From: Lautropia sp.
GTDB taxonomy: Bacteria > Pseudomonadota > Gammaproteobacteria > Burkholderiales > Burkholderiaceae_E
Length of the DNA stretch: 47,388 bases
Direction of reading: 5' to 3'
NCBI GenBank assembly: GCA_030523825.1
Contig: JAUNHU010000005.1
Span: 13,428 to 60,815, forward strand
The notes below the pieces were generated by a model that worked only from the letters and a program-made list of their open reading frames with translations, was not told the DNA's origin and did not search any database. Below, one piece after another: positions 9,530-17,998 of this stretch. Both the position numbers and the translations under genes were made by a program. The first letter of the stretch is position 1. Each line of letters starts with the position of its first letter.

Positions 9530-9726
9530 GTCGGGGAATGATCTCCAGAAAACGGTTCGGAAAGGCAACGAGGTGCCCATGATACCCCCGGAGTACAGGC
9601 AGGGTGACAAACCTGAACTCCGCCGGCACCCCTTGCCTGCCACCAGCGCGGGCCGGCAGGACGGTTGCGGGGCACCGGCAGCGGCAGTGCACCTGCTCAC
9701 GGCCCCGCATGCCTGCCTCCGGTCGA

Positions 9727-10953
9727 TCAGTACAGGATCCGGGCGCGGATGGTGCCCTCGATGTCCGACAGCTCCTGCAGGGCAACGGCGCTGGCCTCGG
9801 TATCGACATCGACCACCACATAGCCGACATGCTGGTTGGTCTGCAGATACTGCGAGGAGATGTTGATGTTGGAACGCGACAGGCGCTCGTTGATGCGGGC
9901 CAGCACCCCCGGCGCGTTGCGGTGGATGTGCAGCAGCCGGCACTTGCCCGGATGCGCCGGCAGCGACACCTCGGGGAAGTTCACTGCCGACAGGGTGGAA
10001 CCGTTGTTGCTGTAGCGGATCAGCTTGGCTGCCACTTCCCGGCCGATGTTCTCCTGGGCCTCGGCCGTGGAACCGCCGATATGCGGCGTGAGGATCACGT
10101 TGTCGAATTCGCAGAGCGGCGACTCGAAGCGATCGTCGTTGCTCTTGGGCTCGATCGGGAACACGTCGACGGCGGCGCCGACCAGATGCTTACTGCGCAG
10201 CGCGGCGGCCAGCGCGTCGATATGCACGACCGTGCCGCGAGAGGCGTTGATCAGGATGCTGCCCTGCTTCATCTTCTCCAGCTGAGCTGCACCGAACATG
10301 TTCATCGTCGACGGCGTTTCGGGCACGTGCAGGCTGACCACGTCGGATTCGGCCAGCAGCGCATCGAGCGAATGCAGCTGGCGGGTGTTGCCCAGCGGCA
10401 GCTTGGTCTCGATGTCGTAGAAGACCACACGCATGCCGAAGTTCTCGGCCAGCATCCCCAGCTGCGTGCCGATATGGCCATAGCCGATGATGCCCAGCGT
10501 CTTGCCGCGCACCTCCCAGGAGTTGGCTGCGCTCTTGATCCAGCCACCCCGATGCTGTGCCGCATTCTTCTCGGGAATGCCGCGCATCAGCATGATGATC
10601 TCGCCCATGACCAGCTCGGCCACGCTGCGGGTGTTGGAAAACGGCGCATTGAACACCGGCACGCCACGCATGGCAGCCGCATCCAGGGCAATCTGGTTGG
10701 TACCGATGGAGAATGCCCCGATGGCCACCAGCCGCTGTGCATGCTCCAGCACCTCGGGCGTGAGCATGGTGCGCGAGCGGATCCCGACGAAATGGGCATC
10801 CTGGATCACGTCGAGCAGCGCCTGACCCTCAAGGGCCTTCGGAAAGGTGAGCACCTGGGTATAGCCATCGGCCATGAAAGCATCGACCGCCGACTGGTGG
10901 ATGCCTTCAAAGAGGACAACCTTGAGCTTGTTTTTTTCGAGGGAAAGACGCAC
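9727..10953 (-). CDS. serA: D-3-phosphoglycerate dehydrogenase
   Basis: A 408-residue enzyme of the E. coli SerA type. It oxidises 3-phosphoglycerate to 3-phosphohydroxypyruvate with NAD, the first step of serine synthesis in the cytoplasm. The NAD motif is [12 protein letters not shown] (about 155-166). The catalytic set is visible as NASRGTVV (Arg), DVFPIEP (Glu) and LTPHIGGST (His). The C-terminal ACT domain ([20 protein letters not shown]) binds serine for feedback inhibition. Length matches E. coli SerA (410). The start is GTG at 10953 with aagga 8 bases upstream; no ATG is available. It is transcribed away from the unrecognised gene at 11139 from a 185-base shared upstream region. Confidence 0.96.
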   Translation of the reverse strand: MRLSLEKNKLKVVLFEGIHQSAVDAFMADGYTQVLTFPKALEGQALLDVIQDAHFVGIRSRTMLTPEVLEHAQRLVAIGAFSIGTNQIALDAAAMRGVPVFNAPFSNTRSVAELVMGEIIMLMRGIPEKNAAQHRGGWIKSAANSWEVRGKTLGIIGYGHIGTQLGMLAENFGMRVVFYDIETKLPLGNTRQLHSLDALLAESDVVSLHVPETPSTMNMFGAAQLEKMKQGSILINASRGTVVHIDALAAALRSKHLVGAAVDVFPIEPKSNDDRFESPLCEFDNVILTPHIGGSTAEAQENIGREVAAKLIRYSNNGSTLSAVNFPEVSLPAHPGKCRLLHIHRNAPGVLARINERLSRSNINISSQYLQTNQHVGYVVVDVDTEASAVALQELSDIEGTIRARILY

Positions 10954-11138
10954 GTTTCAATCCTTGGGTAAGGCACAATCACACCCGGAGCAGCAACACG
11001 TCCCGAAAGGGGCAGAAGCAGGACAGACCCCGGAAACAGGGGTAATGGTAGCGCCCAAGCGTCGATATCCCTACCCCGAAACCGCTTCTGTAGCACAATC
11101 TTTTCCCCGCGCATTCACTTTCCGTCGAAGCAACTGTT

Positions 11139-12884
11139 GTGAGCAACGAAGAAAACCCCCTTGTTCCGGCCACGGACGCCTCCGTGCAGCCCCTGCCCCA
11201 GGCAGCCTCCTCCGACACGCAGCAGATCGCGCAGACGGAACCTTCCCGGCATGACCCGGCACCAGCCGGAGCAGCCCCGGACAGCACGCAGACGGCAGAC
11301 GCCCCCCCGGCAGACATGGCGGAAAGGGCCCCCGCCCCCGTCAGCGCCCAGTCTCCGGATGGGGTCGCAACTGCCGGAGAAGCGGCTGGCGCCCCAGGCT
11401 CGACGCCGGCCGAGCCTTCGTCCCCCGCCGCAGCACCTGCAACAGAAGCCGTCGGCACCGAGGACGCTTCCCGGGCAGCAGCTCCCGCAGACGTGCCCGC
11501 TCCCCCGCTTCCGGCGGACATTGCCGACCTGGATGAACAGGTGGGCGCTGCCCTGAAGATGGTGACGCTCGGCGCCAACCGCCTCTCGAAACTGGCCGGC
11601 AACATCCGCTTTGCCTTCCTGCAACGGGACGAGGCGCGGCTGGTATCCGAACGCAAGCGCCTGAAGGCAGATTTCGCCGCAGGAACGAACACCGACGCCG
11701 AGCTGAAATTCGGCCTGAAAACCGTGCTGCAGAAAGCAGAACGTCTGGCCGGCAGCCTGATGCACGTCCCCGCAGCCCGGGTGCCCGCAGCCCACACGGC
11801 GACGGCTCCTGCACCTGCAGAAAACACTGCCCCGACCGATCTGGCTGCATCGCCCGCGTCCACCGATGCCCCCCTGACGGCCAATCCGGATGACACCATG
11901 ACGGCAGCCGGCACATCGTCCTCGCCAGCAGGTGCCAACGCACAGTCACCGGCGGACGAAGATCCCGCATCGCCCAAGTCACCTGACGTGGCATCCAGCG
12001 AGCCTGCGGCTGCTACGGCACAGAACGCCAGCACTCCGGTCGCGCCAGCGCTCCCGGTGCAACGCAGCGGGCAGATCCGCCAGTCCATTCGCAAGAGCAT
12101 GATGGCACTGGCACCTGCAGCCCCGCTGCATCTGCAGATCGAACTGGCCCCCGAATTTGCCGACGCAGACCCGGACATCATGGCGATGGCTGCCCGCATC
12201 CACGCGGTGCACCGGCAGGTGCTGGGTTCGCTGCGCAGCATCCTCTGGCATTCACCCACCAGGTGCACGCTGGGTTTCGAGGATGGAAAGACACTGCCGA
12301 TCACATTTGGTGAACAGGGTATCGAGGATCTCCCGCCCGCGTTCCGCCAGAAACAGCAATCGCCATCACAAAAGCAATCCCGCCCCGGTGACAACCGCAA
12401 TGGCAAGTCTGCTGGAGGACGTTCCCAATCCCGTGGTGCCTCGGGCAACCGGCGCCCGGGAAGGGATCAGCAGCGCCCCAAAACCGAGGGAGGCAATGGC
12501 GATGCCAGCCAGCCTGCGGCCGAAGGCAGTTCACAGCGCGATGGCGCATCCCGGCGCTCAGGCAACGGACAAGCGGGGCGACACGAAGGCAGACGTGGTG
12601 CGCCGGGTGAAAACCGCAATCCGCAGGGCAAACCGCGGCAACATGGCCGCCCTGCCCGCCCGCAAGGCGAACAGAAAGGGGGAGAACAGGGTCAGCACGA
12701 ACGCCGTCACCCCCGCGGGCCACGCAACGACGACCGGCATCGTGGCAACAGGCCGGCTGCATCCGGTGCAGGCCCACGGCCCGGAAAGCCGGCCTTTCCG
12801 GGCAACTCGGCCATGGCCGACAAGCTGCGAGAGGCCCTGGGGGGCCTGAACCTGTCGCAGAAAAAGCGCGAAGGCGCGGAGTGA
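11139..12884 (+). CDS. Large low-complexity protein of unknown function with basic Arg/Gly/Gln-rich tail
   Basis: I do not recognise this 581-residue protein. Residues 1-125 are a disordered Ala/Pro/Thr-rich segment. Residues about 126-210 look helical and folded (LDEQVGAALKMVTLGANRLS, then FAFLQRDEARLVSERKRLK). Residues 211-308 are again disordered. A second folded block spans about 309-405 (QIRQSIRKSMMAL, HRQVLGSLRSILWHS, LGFEDGKTLPITFG). Residues 406-560 form a basic tail rich in Arg, Gly, Gln, Asn and Ser, and a short helix ends the protein (MADKLREALGGLNLSQKK). The tail suggests nucleic-acid binding, which is inference only. The start is GTG at 11139. A 489-residue open frame on the opposite strand (10979-12448) is rejected because its composition is Cys/Ser/Arg noise. 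The gene is divergent from serA and upstream of the HU-like gene. Confidence 0.75.
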   Translation: MSNEENPLVPATDASVQPLPQAASSDTQQIAQTEPSRHDPAPAGAAPDSTQTADAPPADMAERAPAPVSAQSPDGVATAGEAAGAPGSTPAEPSSPAAAPATEAVGTEDASRAAAPADVPAPPLPADIADLDEQVGAALKMVTLGANRLSKLAGNIRFAFLQRDEARLVSERKRLKADFAAGTNTDAELKFGLKTVLQKAERLAGSLMHVPAARVPAAHTATAPAPAENTAPTDLAASPASTDAPLTANPDDTMTAAGTSSSPAGANAQSPADEDPASPKSPDVASSEPAAATAQNASTPVAPALPVQRSGQIRQSIRKSMMALAPAAPLHLQIELAPEFADADPDIMAMAARIHAVHRQVLGSLRSILWHSPTRCTLGFEDGKTLPITFGEQGIEDLPPAFRQKQQSPSQKQSRPGDNRNGKSAGGRSQSRGASGNRRPGRDQQRPKTEGGNGDASQPAAEGSSQRDGASRRSGNGQAGRHEGRRGAPGENRNPQGKPRQHGRPARPQGEQKGGEQGQHERRHPRGPRNDDRHRGNRPAASGAGPRPGKPAFPGNSAMADKLREALGGLNLSQKKREGAE

Positions 12885-12922
12885 TCAGCGCAAGCGTCGC
12901 CTCTCAAACCCCTTGATTCCGT

Positions 12923-12961
12923 GGCTCGCAGCCCACTGCGAGCCCGGAAACCCCGGTTTTT
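12923..12961 (+). terminator. Probable terminator after the unrecognised gene
   Basis: GGCTCGCAG (12923-12931) and CTGCGAGCC (12936-12944) form a perfect 9-bp stem with a CCCA loop, starting about 38 bases after the stop codon. A run of five T begins 12 bases after the stem, behind a second small CCGG/CCGG hairpin, so the layout is not the classical one. Confidence 0.5.
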
Positions 12962-13186
12962 CACGTGTCCGATCAATCACAAAAGCAACAAAATCCGGAA
13001 TTGACCGTGTTTTCCAGCGCTTTTCAGTAACGGAAGCCGTAAAAAACCGTAGAAAATGCTGCCAACAACCAACGATTTGTCTGGTGCAGTACCCCAGCAC
13101 ATTCCTGCGTTGCTAAGATTCCCGTAAACCCGCATCTCTTGCGGGAACGACTTCGATCAAAACCAACTTCCTGCTCTGAACACATC
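12962..13186 (+). promoter_or_regulatory. Upstream region of the HU-like gene with a leader hairpin
   Basis: This stretch follows the terminator and precedes the HU-like gene. It is more AT-rich than its surroundings and probably contains that gene's promoter, though I could not pair convincing -35 and -10 boxes. A hairpin CCCGCA-TCTCT-TGCGGG lies at 13129-13145, about 40 bases before the start codon, and may shape the 5' leader. No open frame here is credible. Confidence 0.4.
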
Positions 13187-13594
13187 ATGGCAACTGCTAA
13201 AAAGCCTTCGCCCGCTGCAAAGAAGACCGCAGCCAAACCCGCGGCAGCCAAAGCCAAGGCTGCCACCAGCACTGCATTGAAACCCGTCAAGGAGACCTTC
13301 ACCAAGGTCGGCCTGGCACAGCATCTGGCTGAACAGACCGGCGTCGAGACCCGTGCCGTCAAGGCCGTGATGGCAGCGCTTGAGCTGACCATCCTCGCCT
13401 CCGTTCACAAGAAGGGCGCCCGTGAATTCACGCTGCCCGGCCTGCTGAAGATCGGTGTGGTGGATGTTCCGGCCAAGAAGAAGCGCCGTGGCATCGACCC
13501 CTTCACCGGCCAGGAGCGCGAGTTTGCCGCCAAACCAGCCACCGTGCGCATCAAGGTCCGTGCCCTGAAGAAGATCAAGGACGCAGCCCTGTAA
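13187..13594 (+). CDS. HU family DNA-binding protein with Lys/Ala-rich N-terminal tail
   Basis: A 135-residue protein with two parts. Residues 1-33 are a histone-H1-like tail of Lys, Ala and Pro (KKPSPAAKKTAAKPAAAK). Residues about 36-135 match a divergent HU/IHF fold: FTKVGLAQHLAEQTGVETRAVK, KKGAREFTLPGLLKIG, then KKRRGIDPFTGQ and the closing PATVRIKVRALKKIKDA. The GIDPFTG and PATVRIKV segments correspond to the DNA-contacting arm and last strand of HU. Proteins of this layout are common in Bordetella-like bacteria and act as nucleoid proteins that bend or bridge DNA. The start at 13187 (MATAKKPS) is preferred over an earlier in-frame ATG because the tail begins there. It is a single-gene unit closed by a strong terminator. 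Confidence 0.9.
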   Translation: MATAKKPSPAAKKTAAKPAAAKAKAATSTALKPVKETFTKVGLAQHLAEQTGVETRAVKAVMAALELTILASVHKKGAREFTLPGLLKIGVVDVPAKKKRRGIDPFTGQEREFAAKPATVRIKVRALKKIKDAAL

Positions 13595-13705
13595 TTTGCG
13601 GCATCCCGGAGCCCTCTGAGGCTCCCGCCTGTGTGCGGGAACGAGGTACGGCCCCAACCTGCAGCAATCGCCGATTTCTCTCTCCGGAGGGGCTTATCGA
13701 CGAAG

Positions 13706-13742
13706 AAGCCCGGATATCGATCCCTCGATTCCGGGCTTTTTT
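13706..13742 (+). terminator. Intrinsic terminator of the HU-like gene
   Basis: AAGCCCGGA (13706-13714) pairs with TCCGGGCTT (13730-13738), with ATCGA/TCGAT extending the stem inward, and a run of six T ends the structure. It lies between convergent genes and fits the HU-like gene in orientation. Confidence 0.88.
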
Positions 13743-13861
13743 CATGGACAGGAAACTGTGCCGCTGAAGCCTGGGCTCGAAAAGGCTTCGTCAGGTACAT
13801 CCGGACAGGAGATGGCCTGACCGCAGCATAACCATGCGGCCAGCCCTGCCCCACCCATGAC

Positions 13862-14896
13862 TCATTTCGCCTGCGATGCGGGCTTGCCGAAGACTTCCTT
13901 GGCTTCTGCCTGCAGCTGTTCGGACAGGGCAACGCCCTGGCGCTGGGCTGCCTCCAGATTCAGCGTGAGTTCGAGCTTGTCGGTGGTTTCACTGGCAATG
14001 TCGCCGGGCTTCTCGCCCTTCAGGATGCGCAGCACCATCCGGCCGGTCTGGCGCCCCATCGCGTAATAATCAATGGCGAGTGCGGCCGTGGCTCCCCGCT
14101 GCACGCTGGAACGGTCAGCCGCAATCAATGGAATCTTCGCATCATTGCCCACCTTGATGAGCGACTCATAGGCCGAAATGACGTTGTTGTCGTTGCCGCT
14201 GTAGATGACATCGACCTTGCCGACCAGGCGCTTCGCCGCCTGCCCCACGTCGATGGAACGCGGTGCGGCCACCTCGACGAGCGCAATGCCCTGCTTCTCC
14301 AGCGCAGCCTTCATGTCACGCACGGCCGTGACCGAATTGGCCTCGGCCGGGCTGTAGACGATGCCAACCGTTTTCACGTCCGGCACCACCTTGCGGATCA
14401 GCTCGACCTGACGATCTGCGTCCAGCCGGTCGGAAACCCCCGTGATGTTCGTGCCTGACGGCTCCAGAGACTTCACCAGCTGGGCCCCGACCGGATCGGT
14501 GATGGCGTTGTAAACCAGCGGAATGTCGCGCGTGGCAGAGGCCACGGCCTGTGCCGCCGGCGTGGTGATCGGCACGATCACGTCAGGGCGATCACCGACG
14601 AACTTGCGGGCGATCTGCGCTGCCGTGGCAACGTTGCCCTGGGCGCTCTGGAAGGTCCATTTCAGGTTCTTGCCATCCTGATAGCCGGCAGCATTCAGCT
14701 CGTCATGCAGGCCGTCGCGCAGCGCATCGAGAGACGGATGATCGACGATGGTGACGACCGACACGGCAGACTGCCGGGGCGCCTGCGCAGCGGCAACCGA
14801 AGGCAGTGCGGTACCCGCAGCCAGCAGTGCTGCCACGGTAAGGTCGACAACGAATCGACGTCGGATCGATCCGGCAGGAAATGGCATGACTTTCAT
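13862..14896 (-). CDS. ABC transporter substrate-binding protein (ABC_sub_bind family), copy 1
   Basis: A 344-residue periplasmic binding protein with an N-terminal signal sequence (RRRFVVDLTVAALLAAGTAL...AAAQA). The mature part starts SAVSVVTIVDHPSLDALRDG and contains DVIVPITTPAAQA, TDPVGAQLVKSLEPSGTNITG and YSGNDNNVISAYESL, which are signatures of the ABC_sub_bind (TrpX-like) family. Members bind amino acids such as tryptophan or tyrosine in some bacteria; the ligand here is unknown. It is clearly a paralogue of the protein at 16766-17767 (well over half identical by eye). It lies 164 bases after the ATPase gene, so it may have its own promoter. An aggag ribosome site precedes the ATG by about 10 bases. 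Confidence 0.9.
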   Translation of the reverse strand: MKVMPFPAGSIRRRFVVDLTVAALLAAGTALPSVAAAQAPRQSAVSVVTIVDHPSLDALRDGLHDELNAAGYQDGKNLKWTFQSAQGNVATAAQIARKFVGDRPDVIVPITTPAAQAVASATRDIPLVYNAITDPVGAQLVKSLEPSGTNITGVSDRLDADRQVELIRKVVPDVKTVGIVYSPAEANSVTAVRDMKAALEKQGIALVEVAAPRSIDVGQAAKRLVGKVDVIYSGNDNNVISAYESLIKVGNDAKIPLIAADRSSVQRGATAALAIDYYAMGRQTGRMVLRILKGEKPGDIASETTDKLELTLNLEAAQRQGVALSEQLQAEAKEVFGKPASQAK

Positions 14897-15060
14897 CGGC
14901 TTGAGGCTCCTAAAGCGTCCCGGTCGGGGGACCAGTCAAGACGTTACTACAATGATGGACACGCTGTCAGCTGAGGGGTCACGCGGTGGCGCTGGGCGAC
15001 AGGACGGATGTCACCCCCCGTTGAAGCGCAATCGACACACCCGACAACTGCGGCCGGTCT

Positions 15061-15855
15061 TCAGCCCAGCAACAGGGAATCATCGTCGATCTGCTCGCCA
15101 CGGGAGCGCTCGAACATCGCCAGCAGATCTGACACCTGCATGCCTTCGCGCTCGCTACCCGAAACGTCGAGCATCACCTGTCCCTGATGCAGCATCACCG
15201 TGCGCGAACCATGATCGAGCGCCTGACGCATGCTGTGCGTGACCATGAGCGTGGTGAGGCGATTTTCGGTAACGATGCGCTCGGTGAGTTCCAGCACGAA
15301 GGCCGCCGTTCTGGGATCGAGCGCGGCGGTATGTTCGTCGAGCAGCAGGATGCTGGATGGCTGCAGCGATGCCATCAACAGGCTGAGCGCCTGGCGCTGA
15401 CCGCCCGAAAGCAGGCCGACCCGATCGCTGAGGCGGTTTTCCAGCCCCAGCCTGAGCACCGAGAGCTTTTCGCGGAACAGCTCGCGGGCGGCACGGTCGA
15501 TGGCACGGCCCAGACCGCGTGACTTGCCCCGCGACAGGGCGAGCGCCATGTTCTCCTCGATGGAAAGCGCCTCGCAGGTTCCTGCCATCGGATCCTGGAA
15601 GACACGCGCCACATCGGCAGCACGAGCCCAGGAGGGCTGGTTGGTGACATCGACCCCGCCGATCACGATGCGACCACCATCGACCCGCTGCTCACCAGAG
15701 ATGGCGTTCAGCAGTGTCGACTTCCCGGCTCCGTTGGAGCCGATGACGGACACGAACTGCCCTTCGGGTATGTGCAGGGACAGCCCCCGCAGGGCCGGAT
15801 TCTCGATCGGCGTGCCGGCGTTGAAGGTGAGATGGAGCGATTCGACGGTCAGCAT
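15061..15855 (-). CDS. ABC transporter ATP-binding protein
   Basis: A 264-residue ATPase. The Walker A is GSNGAGKST (about 39-47), the Q-loop is VFQDPMAGT, the signature is LLSGGQRQAL, the Walker B is ILLLDEHTAALDP, and the H-loop is MVTHSMRQA. The start MLTVESLHLTF is 4 bases after the permease stop; the open frame extends upstream but overlaps the permease. The HTAALDP segment and VIGSNGAGKS are typical of ATPases paired with ABC_sub_bind importers. It energises the permease encoded just upstream. Confidence 0.93.
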   Translation of the reverse strand: MLTVESLHLTFNAGTPIENPALRGLSLHIPEGQFVSVIGSNGAGKSTLLNAISGEQRVDGGRIVIGGVDVTNQPSWARAADVARVFQDPMAGTCEALSIEENMALALSRGKSRGLGRAIDRAARELFREKLSVLRLGLENRLSDRVGLLSGGQRQALSLLMASLQPSSILLLDEHTAALDPRTAAFVLELTERIVTENRLTTLMVTHSMRQALDHGSRTVMLHQGQVMLDVSGSEREGMQVSDLLAMFERSRGEQIDDDSLLLG

Positions 15856-15859
15856 CGGC

Positions 15860-16762
15860 TCAGGCTCCCGGGCTGGAGATCTGGCGTGACGGCTTGCGGC
15901 GGCCCAGCATCCGCGGCAGCACCAGCGCCGCACCGACCAGCACCGCAGTGATCAGGTTGAGATCCTGCGCCTCCAGACCGATGAAATCGCTGTTGAGCGC
16001 CACGGCAATGACCAGGCGGTAAAGGATGGCTCCCAGCACCACAGCCAGCGTCGTGAGCACCAGCCGGCGGGCAGGCAGGATGCCTTCACCCACGATGACG
16101 GCGGCCAGCCCGATGACGATGGTGCCGATGCCCATCGAGATGTCTGCGCCGCCCTGGCTCTGGGCAAACAGCGCACCAGCCAGCCCGACCAGGCCGTTGG
16201 AAAGGGCAATGCCCAGCAGCACGGCCTTGCCGGTATTGACCCCCTGGGCACGTGCCATGCGGGCATTGGCACCGGTGGCACGCAGGCCAAGCCCCTGCCG
16301 CGATGAAAAGAACCAGTCGAGCAGGAACTTGAGCACCACCACCAGCCCCAGCACCATCAGCGCACGCTCGACATAATCGGGCGCCCAGCCGGGCAGGATC
16401 GAGAACACCGTCGGCTCGGTGATCAGCGGCACATTGGGCCCCCCCATCACCCGCAGGTTGATCGAATAGAGGGCGATCATCACCAGAATGCCGGCCAGCA
16501 GATCCATGATCTTCAGGCGGACGTTGATGACCCCCGTGACGAAGCCGGCGAGCGCACCGGCAGCCGTGGCTGCCAGCGTGGCGAGAAAGGGGTCGGAACC
16601 CCGCGAGATGAGGATGGCTGCAACCGCAGCCCCCAGCGGAAAGGAGCCGTCTACCGAAAGATCGGGAAAGTTCAGCACCCGGAACGTGATGAAGACGCCC
16701 AGCGCGACCAGGCTGAAGATCAGTCCGATTTCGAGTGCGCCCCAGAGGGTATATAAGGACAC
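15860..16762 (-). CDS. ABC transporter permease (BPD_transp_2 type)
   Basis: A 300-residue integral membrane protein with about eight to nine hydrophobic segments. The opening LWGALEIGLIFSLVALGVFITFRVLNFPDLSVDGSFPLGAAV and the later ANARMARAQGVN coupling region followed by GLVGLAGALFAQSQGGAD place it in the family of LivH-like permeases that work with ABC_sub_bind proteins (as in TrpY). It sits 3 bases after the binding-protein gene and 4 bases before the ATPase gene. It probably homodimerises, as no second permease is present. Confidence 0.92.
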   Translation of the reverse strand: MSLYTLWGALEIGLIFSLVALGVFITFRVLNFPDLSVDGSFPLGAAVAAILISRGSDPFLATLAATAAGALAGFVTGVINVRLKIMDLLAGILVMIALYSINLRVMGGPNVPLITEPTVFSILPGWAPDYVERALMVLGLVVVLKFLLDWFFSSRQGLGLRATGANARMARAQGVNTGKAVLLGIALSNGLVGLAGALFAQSQGGADISMGIGTIVIGLAAVIVGEGILPARRLVLTTLAVVLGAILYRLVIAVALNSDFIGLEAQDLNLITAVLVGAALVLPRMLGRRKPSRQISSPGA

Positions 16763-16765
16763 GCT

Positions 16766-17767
16766 TTACTGCCCCAGGATTTCGGCCGCTTCGGCCTTCA
16801 ATGCGTCGGAAAACTCGATGCCCTGCTTCCTGGCCGCAGCCGCATTCAGGACCAGCATCTGGCGTTCGGCGGTTTCGCTGGAAAGATCGGCCGGCTTCCT
16901 GCCCTTGAGAATGGCAACGACCTGGCGCCCGGCCTGCTCGCCAAGCAACGCATAATCGACGCTGAGAGCAGCCGCAGCCCCGCGCGGCACACTGCCGGCA
17001 TCTGCCGCAACGAGGGGAATCTGCGCGTCATTGCCCACCTTGGCCAGTGCCTCATAGGCGGAAACGACGTTGTTGTCGGTGCCGGTGTAGATCAGGTCGA
17101 CCTTGCCGACCAGCCGGCGTGCAGCCTGACCAACATCAACCGTGCGCGGTGCTGCAGCCTCGACGAGTTCGATGCCGTTGGCAGCCAGTGCAGCCTTCAT
17201 CTCACGCACGGCCACCACCGAATTGGCCTCGGCCGGGTTGTAGACCATGCCCACCCGCTTCACGTCGGGTTTGACCTTGCGGATGAGTTCGACCTGGGGC
17301 CCGGGCACTAGGCGATCCGACACCCCGGTGACATTGGTACCGGAAGACTGCATGGACTTGACCAGCTGCGCCTCGACCGGATCGGTCACGGCACCGAAGA
17401 CCACCGGAATGGTCCTGGTGGCCGCCACCACCGCCTGAGCGGCCGGCGTGCTGATGGCAACGATGGCATCGGGCTGCTCACCCACGAACTTGCGGGCGAT
17501 CTGTGCCACAGTGGCAGCATTGCCCTGCGCACTCTGGAATGTCCACTTCAGATTCCTGCCCTGCTCATAACCACCCGCCTTCAGCGCCTTCTGCACCCCG
17601 TCGCGGAAGGCATCCAGCGCAGGATGATCGACGATGGTGACAACGGAAACGGAAGCCTGATCCGCAGACAAGACAGGCGCCTGCGCAAGGAGCCCCGTCA
17701 TCAGCAGCGCCGTGGCGGCGGCCCTGAATGCAAATGCGCGTCGCAGGACAGGCGTCTTGGTTGTCAT
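16766..17767 (-). CDS. ABC transporter substrate-binding protein (ABC_sub_bind family), copy 2
   Basis: A 333-residue exported binding protein; the signal sequence spans RRAFAFRAAATALLMTGLLA to about the AQA or LSA site. The mature part starts SVSVVTIVDHPALDAFRDGV and shares long blocks with copy 1, for example NLKWTFQSAQGN, VDVGQAA and KVGNDAQIPL. I chose the ATG at 17767 because ggaag stands 8 bases upstream; ATG at 17782 has no ribosome site. It is first in the operon, followed at 3 bases by the permease. Some pocket positions differ from copy 1 (for example SDRLVPGPQ against SDRLDADRQ), so the two may bind different ligands. Confidence 0.9.
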   Translation of the reverse strand: MTTKTPVLRRAFAFRAAATALLMTGLLAQAPVLSADQASVSVVTIVDHPALDAFRDGVQKALKAGGYEQGRNLKWTFQSAQGNAATVAQIARKFVGEQPDAIVAISTPAAQAVVAATRTIPVVFGAVTDPVEAQLVKSMQSSGTNVTGVSDRLVPGPQVELIRKVKPDVKRVGMVYNPAEANSVVAVREMKAALAANGIELVEAAAPRTVDVGQAARRLVGKVDLIYTGTDNNVVSAYEALAKVGNDAQIPLVAADAGSVPRGAAAALSVDYALLGEQAGRQVVAILKGRKPADLSSETAERQMLVLNAAAARKQGIEFSDALKAEAAEILGQ

Positions 17768-17808
17768 GATGCGGACTTCCATGAAAGGGCGAAAGGTATA
17801 ACGGGAAC

Positions 17809-17874
17809 GGGGCGCATCATCGCGTGAACACACGCGGGCGCCCCGACTCGACTGGCTTCTAGCCGCGCATTATA
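17809..17874 (-). promoter_or_regulatory. Promoter -10 box and structured leader of the ABC importer operon
   Basis: On the minus strand TATAAT (17869-17874) is a perfect -10 box; the -35 region is poor. Between it and the first gene is a hairpin: outer arms 17809-17815 and 17838-17844 (GGGGCGC/GCGCCCC) and inner arms 17821-17826 and 17831-17836 (CGCGTG/CACGCG). No T-run follows, so it is not a classical terminator. It could be a leader structure that controls the operon. Confidence 0.5.
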
Positions 17875-17998
17875 CGGGCTGCCGCGCGACGCCGTGTCCC
17901 CGGCACCTGCCGGTTCGTCGATAATGATGGGTTTCCCGACCGATCGGTCCTGGCAACTTCCCGCACCTCATCGGCAGCTCACCCCGCACGGACCGCAC

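Noticed and set aside
10979..12448. 489-codon minus-strand open frame opposite the unrecognised plus-strand gene
   Set aside because: It is Ser/Ala/Cys/Gly-rich with no organised segments, whereas the plus strand has separate folded blocks and a terminator-like hairpin after its stop.
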